Counted from the stretch's first letter, positions 1-11,680 are shown. The stretch: 64,000 nt of DNA from Thereva unica (GCA_949987705.1 OX465282.1:7428501-7492500); one strand, 5' to 3'. Notes: generated from the sequence alone by a model not told the origin. Program-made: numbers and translations.

Positions 1-1806
1 ATCCAAGGCCGATTTACTAGCATCTCTAATTGCATCAAATTCTTCTCTACCCGAAACTGATACGCTACCCCCGGTTCTCGAGCTCAATGCTCATTTAATG
101 CCCAGGGTTTTCTTCAGGACTCGCGAGGTGTACAGGTGTCTCAAAGAGCTCGACGCCAATAAATCCACTGGACCCGATAATATACCCCCCATCGTCTTAA
201 AACAATGCGCCTCACCTTTGGCTAAACCTCTGCGCAAACTTTTTGCCCTATCATACTTCTCCGGAATTTATCCAGATTCTTGGAAAATTGCCCATGTTCA
301 GCCCATACCGAAAAAAGGTGACTCCAGCGATCCCTCCAACTACCGCCCAATAGCAATTACTTCTATTCTCTCCAAAACCATGGAGACGATAATCAACAAA
401 AAGCTAATGGGATATCTAGAATCCAACCAACTTATCAACGACAAACAATACGGCTTCCCACAAAAAGATCCACTGGTGATCTTTTAGTTTGCCTTACAGA
501 GCACCTCCATCAAAGTTTGCATGGATCTGGTGAATCCAGTTTGGTTGCTTTGGATATCTCCAAGGCTTTTGATAGAGTATGGCACTCAGCCTTGTTAGCT
601 AAACTCAAAGCTATTGGAATTGACTCGCTTCTGTATAAGTGGGTTGAGAGTTTCCTTTCCGGCCGTTCAATTAAGGTAGTATTGGATGGCGTCAAATCTG
701 AATCTCACCCCATCTATGCGGGAGTCCCCCAGGGGTCAATTTTATCACCGGCCCTATTTCTCATTTTTATAAATGACCTACTTTCAGTCCCCTCCAACCC
801 ACTTCTCAGCTTCGCTGACGACGGTACTCTACGTTACTCGTACAGCTTCGATACAAGACAGACTCATGCCAGATCCTGTCTTGATGATCGTGAACTAATG
901 TTCAACTCTATTAATAATGACATTGAACTCATTCTAGAGTGGGGAGAGAAGAATCGTGTTAAATTCAACCCCACCAAAACCAAGTACTGTCTTATTTCAA
1001 AGAAAAAGATCAACACCTCACCATCCTTGAAAGTGGATGACGTGGTACTAAAGGCCGACCCATCCCTACACATCTTATGCGTGACTTTAGCCAAAGACTT
1101 GCGATGGAATGACCACATATTCCAAATCGCCAAACAAGGATCTCAGTGCTTGTTATTTCTTAAGAGGTGCAAGTTCCTCCTCCAGCCATCGGCCCGTGCT
1201 GTTATTTATAAATCCTACATTCGGCCTCTTCTCGAATATAACTCCATCGTTTGGGGCGGCGCTCCAATAACCACCTTGGCATGGTTAGATAAGGTCCAAA
1301 AAAGGGCCCTTAAACTAATTGATGGCGACACCATTTGCTCCACCATCGACCCCTTGAGCCACCGTAGGAATGTAGCTGCACTGACAAAATTTTATCGCTA
1401 CTTTCATAGTGACTGTTCCTCCGAGCTAAAAGCTCTCCTGCCTCCACGGCAATTCTATACCCGCAACACCAGATTAGCCCACTCGTCTCATTCCCTCCAC
1501 CTGCAACTCCCCCTTTCACGCACTCAACAAGATATGAATTCGTTTGTAAATAGAACAACTCGACTGTGGAATAATCTCTCGCAGTCAGTTTTTCTGAGCT
1601 CCTACAACATCCAAGAGTTCAAACGCAGGGTTCATCACCACCTTCTTCAATACCCCCCGCACCTTTATAATCCTTAACCTATTCCCCCTCCCTCCCTCCC
1701 GTACTAAGCTTACTGCTAGACATTGCACCATGACATGACAAATGACATGACGGACTGGTAGTACAAAGGGTGACTCCTGAGCTTAGCACTGCCACATAAA
1801 AAAAAC
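1..1806 (+). mobile_element. Non-LTR retrotransposon (CR1/Jockey-like), 3' part, extends off the left edge
   Basis: A reverse-transcriptase-coding element whose 5' portion lies outside the window. A stop at 1675-1677 is followed by a short 3'UTR ending in an A-rich run near 1800-1806. The 3'UTR block (about 1705-1800) recurs at 43080-43167, 46750-46835 (minus) and 50029-50135, so this is a multicopy family. It lies just upstream of the first host exon seen. Confidence 0.85.
2..1677 (+). pseudogene. Reverse transcriptase of the left-edge LINE, broken by one frameshift
   Basis: From position 2 the frame is open through TGPDNIPP, an early RT motif, and NYRPIA, to about 450. It then breaks just after QYGF and resumes in another frame at KRSTGDLL (about 463 on), as if one base were lost. 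The second part carries ALDISKAFDRVWH (first catalytic Asp), GVPQGSILSPALF and the catalytic box SFADDGTLRY (F-A-D-D at 811-822), then the thumb and a C-terminal tail ending ...YNP. The catalytic aspartates are intact, so the frameshift is the only obvious lesion in what is seen. Clade assignment within the CR1/Jockey/I group is uncertain. Confidence 0.8.
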
Positions 1807-2913
1807 ATCTCGAAAAAGCTTATAAATTTAATTAACAAGACACTATAAAACAATATAATGTTATATAAGAGTAAATAATATAAATTCGACGATCATCAAA
1901 GGATTAAAACAAATCAGTCGACTTAGTCGAGACGGGACAAAGTCTTAAGAGGTAGTAGTTGGAGAGGACAACTTTTATTGACTGAGAGTCGAGCCCACTA
2001 AAGCCCGTTAAAAAAAATTCTGTATAGATTTTTGTAACATCCATGAGTTTGATGGGAATTTTTCTTTTGTAGAGGGCCACATGTTCAATTTAAACCGCCC
2101 ATTTCCTCATTAAGTAAAATTCAAAGGTAAACGATTTACCCGATAACGAAGAGGAGACCCTTTTTTCTAATCTCGTTTCATGTTATTTCGCGTGAACACT
2201 AGAGCTCAACTTACAACAATACAATTGTTTATGATTTCAAAATTGCAAACTATAATAGTATTTGCTTTCAATTACCCCAAATTAATGGCAGGAATAGGCT
2301 GTCAGGTGATAATCTATGTAGACCAGATAGTATCGTGTTTTAGGCCTGCAGGGCAACCCCAAAAATTGCTCTAGAAATGGAAAAAGTGATGGAAAAGAGA
2401 TAACCAAACTTAAAACTAATTGCAATTGATAGAGGATCTAAAAATGCATCTACAGTTGATTTTGGCCGAATTTTGGACATTGCCAACATATAAAAAAATC
2501 ATGAAAATGCATTTTTTTCGTATGCGCTGTTTGAACAAAATTTTCACTTTATCTCGCTATATCTCAGATGATATTGCAGATATCGATTTTAAATTTTAAT
2601 CTAGTTTAACTAATTCTCTAAATATAAGTAAGTTATGTTATAGATTTTTGAAATTCGTTTTTTGGCTATTCTACATTGTAGTCGAATACTTAAGGCAGTT
2701 TTCAGATAAAAATATCTTCGCGTTCAAAATTTGCAGTAACATTGGTTAACGCCCCACTTCGAACGCAACAAATGTTCTGATTTAAAACATTAGACTTTTA
2801 CATCTGTGTGTACTTATAAACTAAATATACCTTGAGAGAAATTAATGATTTATAATTATTCCGATTTTGTTGTATTTATTTAAAATTTAATAAATTCCTT
2901 TTTTTGTTTTCAG
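1807..2913 (+). other. AT-rich non-coding DNA before host exon 1
   Basis: I see no ORF, repeat or structural RNA I can support. It is AT-rich and ends in a polypyrimidine tract and the acceptor of exon 1. Depending on where transcription starts it is intron or 5' flanking DNA. Confidence 0.5.
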
Positions 2914-3039
2914 ATTGCTCACAAGTGACAATGGCTCCTATGCCAAGCAGTAAAGGATCAACTAAAGCACCAACATTTCTATTTTCTGTTGCTGATTCAG
3001 ATGACTCCAGTCCAGCACCTTCCAGTCCACCAAGCACAG
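2914..3039 (+). CDS. Host-gene exon 1 of the window (probable start codon at 2931)
   Basis: The acceptor is ...tttttgttttcag (ends 2913) and the donor is gtaata at 3040. Only one frame is open: two carried-over bases, then CSQVT, then MAPMPSSKG... to ...SSPPST, ending on the first base of an Ala codon (phase 1). The ATG at 2931 has the context ACAATGGC, a good insect initiation context, so translation may start here with 5'UTR upstream. The five codons before it are also open, so an upstream coding exon outside the window cannot be excluded. The encoded 36 residues are rich in Ser and Pro, with a short hydrophobic-acidic motif (PTFLFSVADSDD, residues 14-25) and no signal peptide or membrane segment. 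Confidence 0.75.
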
Positions 3040-3354
3040 GTAATAATAATAGTAATACATAAGAGCATGGGCTACATTCTATAAACGAAGGAATTTTGGT
3101 GGAGGGCTCGGGCCGTAGATTCGCCATTTTTTAAGTTATGTCCTTGAAAGTTAAATTCAAATAGAAGCTTTCATCGGTTTCCAATTGGGCATTGAAAATC
3201 AGTTATCTCAAACACAAATTTATAGCTCAAAGTTAGCCCCAAATAGTCAAAATTATCACTTCGCTGGGGACGACATTGTAATATTTTCAATGAAGGGTTG
3301 GTTTATATCTACCTACAACCTGCTTTAGCGTATGCATTACTTGATTTCCGGCTA

Positions 3355-3755
3355 GGGGAGCGTTCAAGTAATACGTAACGCATTTTGGGGGGGGGGGGAG
3401 GGGGTTTGTAAAACGTTACGATGCGTTACAGGGGCGGGGGGGGTTCGAACAACGCGTTACGTAACATTGTTTTTTTATTTAAATAAAAAAATAGGGCATT
3501 CAAATCTCCCAACTTAGCAACCCTTTTCGTTTATGTTTTACGGGTAATCGCGATTAAAACAATAAATAAGCTATTTTAGCGGCTTTCTGGTACTTTGCGT
3601 CATATAATTGTCACTTTCAGGTAAAAGTGTTGGGTGTTACGTAACGTTTAGGGAGGGGGGGGGGGGGGTACAGAAAAACGTTACGGCGCGTTACAGGGGG
3701 GGAGGGGGGGTCAAAAATTTTCAAAAATTGCGTTACGTAATACTTGAACGCCCCC
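3355..3755. mobile_element. MITE with CTAG flanks and internal poly-G blocks
   Basis: The terminal inverted repeats start GGGGAGCGTTCAAGTAATAC on the left and, reverse-complemented from the right, GGGGCGTTCAAGTATTACGT; both continue into GTAACGCA. Each end abuts CTAG (3352-3355 and 3755-3758), giving either a TA or a CTAG target duplication. The interior has G-runs of 8-11 at about 3389-3400, 3437-3443, 3652-3668 and 3698-3712, alternating with further copies of GTTACG. There is no coding capacity. Confidence 0.75.
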
Positions 3756-3907
3756 TAGGACAGATTACAATTACTCATGTATAGTTGTTTTCAAACGTCG
3801 TGACATCCCGCGCATGTTCCCCAGCTAAGCTCTTAAAAATGTTTAAAAGCTCAGACAAAAGCTTCATTTAACTCCTCCTATCAAATCACTTTCTGCCATG
3901 TAATCAG

Positions 3908-4326
3908 CAAAGTCTAGAAATTAACAAGTCTTTCATCTTCATATGGTTAATGAGTGAAAGACGAACAGCTATATGCATAATTTCTTCAAATGACGATGTC
4001 AGGCTATCAGAGAGAGAATGCAATATTTTTATAAGCGCTAGCATACAACTAACAGAAAATTTTATGAGTTTCTATAGGGATAATGTTGATGTATTGGTAC
4101 ATATTTGCTCGTTTGTTTTGATTTATGAAAGAAAACAGCTGATTCAATTTTCTTTCCTTTTCTGTTCTGCATACTTTATCGTAAAGAGAGAATCTGGCTT
4201 TGTCTCGCTGAATTCACGAAGTATGCGTGGAGTTTTGCTCAGCAGTGATGTTCATATATGCGCGCACACAACCAACCCGGTGAAAATTTTGTATGAAGAT
4301 GAAAGACTTGTTATTACTAGACTTTG
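3908..4326. mobile_element. MITE with ~40-bp terminal inverted repeats
   Basis: The left end CAAAGTCTAGAAATTAACAA matches the reverse complement of the right end, CAAAGTCTAGTAATAACAAG; both continue AGTCTTTCATCTTCATA. About 419 bp. A 125-codon ORF inside (3950-4327) starts in one inverted repeat and ends in the other, and is taken as non-coding. Confidence 0.7.
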
Positions 4327-5007
4327 ATAATCAGTCGCGACTGCGTATTGCCAAAGGGAGGTGTATCTTTCTGGGACTTTCTGGGAAAAAAATCCGTTTT
4401 TATACATTTTTTTTATTTGAAGGTTTTTGTATTTTACACATATGCTACAGAAATAATTTGTAGCAATTTCTACTAAAAAATACGAAATTTGTATTTTTAT
4501 CACTTTGATTACTTGCTTGTTGACATTTTCCGCCAGTCGCATACGCGCTTCTGCTTGGGGATGTTGTGTTGCTTGCGGCTGCGGAGAACTCTCAATTTAT
4601 GAATGAAAATGCTCATATCTTTAAAAGAAATTTTTCCAGAAATTCTTTTAATTTATTTTAAATTTAGGGATGAGAAATATTTATCATAATTATAGTAAAA
4701 TTATGCTTATTACGATTGATAAACTGACTTGGTAGAGCAGGAGTTTTACATGTATTTAAAAGCTCTGCTCAACACATATAAAGATTGATTAACTTTATTC
4801 ATTCGGCATGCGCGCATCCCTTCCTAAATTATTTTGTTGAGTTTTTTCTGCGTTTGTTGCCGTTTTGACTAAAAAGCGGGGAAATGATAGAACAATATTT
4901 ATAAAATTTGGCAATGAGGTGCGCAGAACTGTTAAAATTTTTTGTGTCACGAAGTTTGAAAAAATCTATACCTTAAATGGAATATAAATTCAAACCTATA
5001 AACTCCC

Positions 5008-5195
5008 GTTTACATATCAAACGCAAAGTGGAAATGCAAATGTGGAGCTCTTTTATCGCACAGAAAGCTTTATGCTGTTATCTCTGTTGCACGAACCTGG
5101 ATTTCACGTTGGTGAATACACAGGGAATCATACAAATTTCTATGCGATAAAATAGCTCCAATTTGCGTTTCCAGTTTGCGTTTTCGGAAGTAAAC
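5008..5195. mobile_element. Short foldback MITE (~190 bp, ~60-bp inverted repeats)
   Basis: The left arm GTTTACATATCAAACGCAAA and the reverse complement of the right arm, GTTTACTTCCGAAAACGCAA, continue through TGGAAA.GCAAAT.TGGAGCT to TTTTATCGCA.AGAAA. The arms cover most of the element, so a transcript would fold into a hairpin. Confidence 0.65.
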
Positions 5196-5401
5196 AGCCC
5201 TCAACTCTCCTTTATTAAGATTGGAAAAAAAACATATACATATGTGTTAAACGTTTATATGGAAAATCTTCACGACTGGGTTAAGCTTGCAGTTAGTTAT
5301 TTTGATTTCTGACTGGAATACAAATTTTACTCGGTACTCGATTCTACCCCATCAATCAAATGAATAAAAGTACTCGGTTAAAATTATTGAGTACTAATAT
5401 G

Positions 5402-5863
5402 GGGGGCCTCGATGGTCTGGGGGTAAGGCGCCTGACTACTATCCCAGAGGTCCCGGGTTCGAATCCCGGCCAGCCCCACGGTCCTTTGCCTTTTCCACTT
5501 TCCCACCCACATAACTTTCCTTCTTTCTTCTCCCCTCTTTACATTCCTAATTCCTCCTGTCATAGCTTTCACTAGTCCTTCCCCGCTCCACCAAGCGCAT
5601 GTCATCGGTTGGCTGATGAGATTCAACTCGTTTCAGGAGGCATAACACTCCAGCGATGTCAGAGTCGCGAAATGGTTGGAAATAGGTGGAATAAAAATAT
5701 CGCGGCTAGGCTGTGGCAGCTGCTTCCTACTTCTCTCTCTCTCTTTCTACTCTCTATCTTCCGGCTAGAGCTGCTGGTTGACAATCTATACGAAAAAAAT
5801 AGATTGTCGAATAGTACAAAGGGGCTTTCCCTAAGCCTCTAGACTCTATCACATAAAAAAAAA
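5402..5863 (+). mobile_element. tRNA-derived SINE, full-length copy
   Basis: The 5' head is tRNA-like: an A-box-like TGGTCTGGGGGTAAGG at 5413 and a perfect B box GGTTCGAATCC at 5456-5466, closing with CCCGGCCAGCCCC. A body of about 380 bp follows (conserved landmarks CTTTCCTTCTTTCTTC, GATTCAACTCGTTTCAGG, AAATATCGCG), with a tail ...CTCTATCACAT followed by an A-run. Related copies are at 38309-38768 (minus), 59262-59697 (plus) and, tail only, 17759-17975. Transcription of such elements is from the internal Pol III promoter. Confidence 0.85.
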
Positions 5864-6165
5864 TATAGAAAGAATGTAGAATCGAAAGCCAAATACTCAT
5901 ATGAGTAAAAAATCGAGTCCCGAGTCCTTATCCCTAGTTGGGAGAAATTTGTTATACCATATCAGCTCAGTTCGAAAAGCTTGCCTATAGTGTTTTGAAA
6001 ACATCGGACTGTATTCGTACCCCCGGCTTCGGGATGAGAACCAAGCTTTTGGTGAACTTCGTTGGTGAACATTCGTTCCCTCAAACATGTTGTGAATACT
6101 TGAGCGACATCGCATCTGACATCGCTCCGTTCGTTATATTGTCCATCCCACGGTAACGAATGATA

Positions 6166-6950
6166 TTATTCTAGTTTGTCCTTGATGTGGAGTCCCAGCT
6201 TTTGTGTCGCCCGCTCAATCTGGGTGAAAACGTCCTGTACTGCTGGTGATATTCTACCAATGATGTCAGTGTTATCTGCATAAGCCACTAATTGGATGAA
6301 CTTTTGGAGTATTGTGCCAATACTGTCACTCCCGAATCTCGGATCTCTTTCTACAATGCTATGTTGAAAAGTTGGCAGTCTAGACCTTCCCCTTGTCGAA
6401 TCCATTATAAAAGACTGGACAGGGCTCCGAATGTTTTTACTTGTCATATTGATCATGGTCAACCTACATAATCGTGCTTATTGAGATACCGAATTCTCTC
6501 ATGACTTTGTAGAGTCTGTATTTCTATTCTGACTATGTTATCATAGGCGGCCTTAAAATCTATGAGGAGGTGTTAGATAGCTTTGAAACTTTTTTCCACC
6601 GCCTGCCTCAGAGTAAAAGTCTGATGAGTTGTGAATTTGCCTGGGCTGCAGCCACACGAGTATTGGCCTATGTATGATGTTTCTAGCGTATGGGGCCATC
6701 CTGTTAAATAACCCGGTAATTGGTGCAGGCTGTGATATCTCCTTGTTTATGTACCGGGCAGAGGATGCCTTTTTTCCAGTCTTCTGGTATCGCTTCGTGC
6801 TCCCATATTTGCACAATTAATTCATAAATCGCATGATCTACACTACACGATCTTCCATATTTAACCAGCTCTGTGGGGATGCCATATGCACCCAAGGTAA
6901 CGACACAAACATGTTGTTCTTTAAAAAAAGAAGATTCAAGATGCACCTTA
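6166..6950 (-). mobile_element. RTE-like LINE reverse-transcriptase fragment (inactive)
   Basis: The minus-strand frames read SVDHAIYELIVQIWEHEAIP, then EDWKKGILCPVHKQGD (palm entry), and downstream FIQLVAYADNTDIIGR with QIERATQKLGLHIKDKLE. These are typical of RTE-like non-LTR elements. Several frameshifts separate the segments. The catalytic YADD box is YADN (Asn codon at 6271-6273), so the copy would be catalytically dead even without the shifts. It shares its sequence with the RT at 10.1-11.1 kb. The DNA at 5864-6165 has no feature I can identify. Confidence 0.75.
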
Positions 6951-7988
6951 AGTTTCCCCAGTTGTTTTAGTGAAGTGGAACTTTCGAGTAATGCAATATT
7001 AACTCATTATAATTTAATTGCGAAATCGTAAATCATATCAGGTACTACCTTGATCGTGTGACTTTCTTTCACAGAAATGTTACTATACTTTCTAGTTGGT
7101 TATATAAATTTATGATTAATAAAATCAGACTGAATTTATTTTAATGTTCATTGATGCAATCATACAGACTATATATAATATATAAAAATTAAAAAATATA
7201 AATACACTTGATATCTCCTCTTAACCTTCTTTCCAACTCTTCCTTTCTTACAAGCACAAATTACTCATTCCCCAATTAAGTTTCTACATCATTTATATTC
7301 TTCATCCCGAATAACTTGATGCACGCGATTTTGTTATTTACCTCCTTTTTTTTCTGCTACAAAATTGCTGGTCTTAAACAAACTGGTGATTGACACCTTC
7401 GGGGAAAAGTGAAAATTGATCTGATGTGTTGTTCCGTATACATGCACTTACCTTACTATATAAAATTCAACATGATTTTCCCTGATTTTCTTGTGTAGAG
7501 TGTACTGCTCTAATTAAGTCACGCATAAGTTTTCAGTTTCTTAATTCTTCCTCTTTTCAAGCCAGCTAGCGAAAGACTTAAGATGTCTTAATTAAATCTC
7601 GATGATTTTCTACAATTTCTATCGAGGGTATATCTATAAATGGGGTCACTTATGTGCCGAATAATCGAACGTACAGATTAAGGCCCTGAAGCAATTCGTG
7701 CGTGCTCTATGACAACAATAACCAAAGATAGACTTGGGTCTATAATAATTGCAATTTAGCGTTGCTGTTTGTGGTATTTTTTTTGGTGTAGCGGGGTTTA
7801 TTTGCACAAAATCGTGCCAAGGACTACCACAGAATTCTTAGCTGCATGAAGAATGGCTTAAGGCAAAACTTTGCTGGTATAGAAACTTGTTAGTCAAGTC
7901 CTGAGTTGAGTCTGACGGCATAGTTTAGCCTGCATGAGAGCATATTTTATTTATTTGTTTTTTTATACTTGTACTTAATTTTTTCTAG
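6951..7988 (+). other. Intron 1 remainder, AT-rich
   Basis: No coding or repeat structure I can support. It ends in the polypyrimidine tract of the exon 2 acceptor. Confidence 0.5.
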
Positions 7989-8175
7989 CTGCTCCTAAAT
8001 CACAGTCTTCCTCACTTTCAGAAGGCGAATCTTTTGAGGGATTTGCTGAAACGGATACCCCAGAAGGAGAAGGTGGCGTCGTAATCGGAGGGCGAAGTAC
8101 CAATAGTAATGATGGCAACAATAATGTTGGTGTTGAACTAGAACTGGCGCCACATGTCAGCTCTACACCGAATGG
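7989..8175 (+). CDS. Host-gene exon 2
   Basis: The acceptor is ...cttaattttttctag (ends 7988) and the donor is gtgagt at 8176. It enters in phase 1 (completing an Ala codon) and leaves in phase 2. It encodes residues 37-98: Ser- and Glu-rich at first (SLSEGESFEGFAETDTPEGE), then a Gly-rich turn, then an Asn/Ser run, then VELELAPHVSSTPN. The composition is that of an intrinsically disordered acidic linker, with no recognisable folded domain. It is the largest exon seen. A minus-strand ORF over the same bases is a shadow. Confidence 0.78.
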
Positions 8176-8361
8176 GTGAGTAATGGAATTTAAATTTTCT
8201 ATAGAACAAGTTTCCTTATATGTGAACATCCATCAATGATTTTCACATATGCGAAGCGTGAAAGAGTTAATTCAATTGTCAATTCTATGTTAACAATTGT
8301 TAATGTTAGACATTGTTTATTATAGACGTGATTAATGGACTCTTTATATTTCCTTTTACAG

Positions 8362-8430
8362 AGATGATGATCGTAGCTCTATATCACGGCACACCTGGTC
8401 ACGCACGAGTCTGAGAAGAACGCCCACAAG
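8362..8430 (+). CDS. Host-gene exon 3 (69 nt, phase-symmetric)
   Basis: The acceptor is ...tccttttacag (ends 8361) and the donor is gtaaga at 8431. It enters and leaves in phase 2, so its 69 nt are a multiple of three and it could act as a cassette exon. It encodes residues 99-121, GDDDRSSISRHTWSRTSLRR and then TPT. The segment switches from acidic to strongly basic, with several R-x-x-S/T sites of the kind basophilic kinases favour (inference). It lies only 186 nt after exon 2, the one short intron seen in the gene. Confidence 0.76.
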
Positions 8431-9027
8431 GTAAGAGAAATTTTATTTCTGGGAAATTTCTCGTCTTTTTTCATACCCAAGGATGAAGCACGTTCAACAG
8501 AATTTCTAAAGTAACTATTTGTAGTTCATTAAGCTGTGATTTGCACATTTCCAGCCTGACATTTAGTTTTGTCTGGGTATTGGTTTTGTGATTAAGAACT
8601 TTTACAGTAGATTTAACTTGAGTAAGTTTAATGGCTATTTTTGTGTATGGAATATAAATATATCTACCCCAGGAATGAGGGACATCGTCCTTTAGAGAGG
8701 AATTTGTTTGGAAGAAAAGACTTTTCCGCTTGTGAGATTATTCTTTTGAAGTTATTTACATATAAGAAAGGATCTGGCTGGAATTTGTTATAAACTGATA
8801 AGAAATCAAGCTTGAAGAAGCACTTTAACGGAAGAGTTCACAGAATTAATATCCTAAATTCCTTATAAAGGAAGCAAGAAATCAATACTTCTGCTTTTTA
8901 TAAAGTACATAATCTGAACATTTTGAATTTTTTTGTATCTCTGAAGATTTTGGGCATTTTCGCAGATAAAAGCAATTTCTTCATTAAAAACTATTTTTAG
9001 AAATAAAATTGGAGTGAGAAAGTGTCC

Positions 9028-9122
9028 TTTCAGTCGAATCACGACTTTCAGTTAAGGGGCGTAAACACAACTTGGCGTTTCCACTCTAGGCCCTCTTGCT
9101 GAAAGTCGTAATTCGATTGAAA
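9028..9122. repeat. Short imperfect inverted repeat
   Basis: The arm at 9028-9051 (TTTCAGTCGAATCACGACTT plus TCAG) pairs with 9099-9122 at 22 of 24 positions, leaving a 47-nt loop. It is probably a MITE remnant. The flanking intron 3 sequence at 8431-9027 shows nothing else. Confidence 0.55.
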
Positions 9123-9368
9123 CGTCATTTTCTTCAACTCAACCGACTTGTCACGAAACACGACTCGATTTTTAGTACAGGGGCCCAATAAACTGCCATT
9201 GCACCGCTTCCTTGATGTTGTTATTTTTCATTGTGTTTATTTTTCATTGATTATGTTTGTCATCTCGGCCTTCCTGTCCCTGGACGTCCTCGTCCGAGAT
9301 GTAATCCGTCATATCTGGTGGTAGACAACACCAACGCTTCATATTGTCACATTCTGATATATGGCTTT

Positions 9369-10085
9369 TTAGTCCTCTGTGATTCTGAAAAATCCTCGCC
9401 CATCATTCGGAAGCACCTTCGTCACTACATATGGCCCTCTGAACTTCGGATCCAACTTCTTCGATTCCCCTGAGGCTCCAAGTTCATTACCATATCGTCG
9501 ACCTAGTAAGTAGTCGGTGTACGTCGGTTGGCGTCGAATCGCCACTGCGACTGTCATTCTTTCGACGGCTGCGCATCTCTGCAAGCGTAACCGTAGGATC
9601 GTCAAAGCATACTTCGTCATCATGCAGCGCTAAGATCAACTCGTTGGCTAATAAGTCTCTTGACCGATAACCAAAACATTACTTCATGAGACGACCATTT
9701 CGTTGTTGCATTCATGGCCGAATTGGTCTTGACTTGGTCAACATACACGTACTGATAGCAGCACCATCGGTTTACCCATAATATACACATTTGATCCGTT
9801 TACCCATAATATACACACGGGATCCGGTCAATGCCTTCACAATCGTCGTAACGTCCCAAGGATCATAATCATATAACCCAATGATCAAAGATCCATGGCT
9901 CTTGGGCACTAGCCCTACTATTTTTCAAGCTGAGTCACTCGTCATTCTGGTGGGTATCCAGACTTGAATTAATGGAACACCAGATGGCTCTAACATTGCT
10001 ATTTTCTTGGATCTTTACCGGTTGTAGAGTATCCAATCCAGTCCTGGCCTCTAGCAACTGTTCTCTCCATAGGTCCCGAATCCGA
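9369..10085 (-). pseudogene. Gypsy-type LTR retrotransposon integrase C-terminal remnant
   Basis: The minus-strand frame 9623-9369 ends SGESKKLDPKFRGPYVVTKV LPNDGRGFF, read here in two pieces: the conserved GPF/Y module of Gypsy integrases, in which a K-L-x-P-K-(F/Y)-x-G-P-(F/Y) core precedes a V-x-x-V-L strand. Upstream on the minus strand (9640-10085) the sequence is too degraded for a continuous frame. A 28-bp direct duplication (cgtttacccataatatacac-type units at about 9766 and 9796) lies inside it. No LTRs were recognised. Confidence 0.65.
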
Positions 10086-10104
10086 GCCGATGTCATCCGG
10101 TGGC

Positions 10105-11680
10105 AGCACAGAACTCGTTAAGTTTTAAATGAAAAAAATCAATGCCCGTATTTTGGGTTTCATGATATTGTCGGCTGCTTCTATTAATCCAAGGTAGGTA
10201 AATGGTTCGCGTTCCTCTTCCTTGATTGTGGGATTGTGTTTGGTATGCTTGTAGACGAAGCCATCGTGTACTTTGTTTTGCTTTGTGCAGTCCCAGATTT
10301 CCTGACGCCTGCTCAATCTGTGTGAAAGCTTCTTTTGTACAGCTGTTGTTACTCATCCAATAATGTGGATGTCGTCTGCATAAGCCAGTAATTGAGTGGA
10401 CTTGTGGAGGATGGTGCCCCTTGATGTCACGCCCGAATCTCGGATCACTTTCTCCTACGCCAGGTTGAAAAGGAAGCAAGCTAGACCGCCCCTTGTCGGA
10501 GTCCATTATAGATGTGTATAGACAGTGTTCCGGATACTTTTACTTGGCTTGTCATATTGGCCATGGTCAACCTACATACTCTTGTCAGTTTGTTGAGGAT
10601 GCCCAATTCTTTCATGGCTTTATCGAGTTCTACTCTGGCTATGCTATCAAAGACGGCTTTAAAGTCTATGCGGAGGTGTTGAATTGAGTTGAATTGATTT
10701 TCCTGGGGTGAAGCTACACTGGTAATGACCTATGATGTTTCTAGCGTATGAGGCCATTCTGTGTTGTAGGATAGCGGAGAATATCTTATACACGGTACGC
10801 AACAACGTTATACCTTGTTTGTATGTACCCCGCAGAGGATGCCTTTTCTCCAGTCTTCTGGCATCACTTCCTGCTCCCATACTTGCACAATTAATTCATG
10901 AAACGTAGGCCCTGCATATTTAACCAGCTCCGCTGAGAAGGCCTCTGCAACCGCGGCCTTGTTGTTTTGGAGCCGAGTGATGGCTCTGCTAACTTCTACT
11001 AAGCTTGGTGGTTCCAGCACGAATGGAGCCTCCAAAACCTCAGTTAGTTCGCCATTTAGCAATTTATGAAAGGGCTCTTCTCATAGCTCCAAGATGCCTT
11101 TAGGATCGGTGATCAGATTCCCTTCTTTGCCCTTGCAGTATGTGCAACGTGGTGTGAATTGCGCAACGCAGCGGACTCTTCGGTAGAACTCCCGCGTCTG
11201 GTGCAGCCATCGCTCTCTATACTGTTCTAGTTCACTGACAAGATTTTTCTCTCAGGCTTCCTTTTTTCGTCTGTGAATTCTGTTTTCTTCTTTTCTGAGC
11301 TCTTTATATTTCTCTTCGCTGCCCGTTTCCTCTGAGACTACTGCCTTGTTCGGTACGTAGCGGTAGCATTCTTACGTTCAGTTGCTAGCTCACAATCATT
11401 ATTGAACCAGTCGTTCCGATCTCTACTACTTCTGCCTAAGATGGAATCAGCAGTACTAATGACAGTATTTTTAGGGCGGGCTCAGCTCTCGTCGACGCCC
11501 GGCTGGACTTACTTTACTGAACACGAGTTCTAACGCATGACCGTAGCTGTTTCTGGCCATTTCGTTGCGTAGTGCAGCTTTGTTAATTCGAGCCTGCGAA
11601 TACATATCTTTTCAGCGTTGTAATGAACCAGTGGGAAAAATTGCGAGCGCTGCTCAGAGGAGTTTGCTTTGAGAACTGTT
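10105..11680 (-). mobile_element. RTE-like LINE, RT part of a copy split by a nested LINE
   Basis: In minus-strand order: linker and early RT at 11062-10808 (SLVEVSRAITRLQNNKAAVA, then ELIVQVWEQEVMPEDWRKGI), followed by shifted frames, the GDPLS/AYADD neighbourhood around 10380-10480 and the thumb QIEQASGNLGLHKAK near 10290. The endonuclease-RT junction lies at 11500-11640 and recurs at 33080-33180. Multiple frameshifts and stops make it a pseudogene. The rest of its 5' end is at 12443-12860, beyond the nested insertion. Confidence 0.72.

Noticed and set aside
2876..3127. Minus-strand ORF opposite host exon 1 (and a similar one at 7975-8229)
   Set aside because: They are shadows of plus-strand exons, which have splice sites and phase agreement.
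3950..4327. 125-codon plus-strand ORF
   Set aside because: It starts in one terminal inverted repeat of a MITE and ends in the other, with no domain or codon signature.
5402..5477. tRNA gene (intact B box, cloverleaf-like)
   Set aside because: It is fused to a 380-bp body and A-tail shared with other copies, so it is the head of a SINE and not a cellular tRNA gene. The same applies to 59262-59335.
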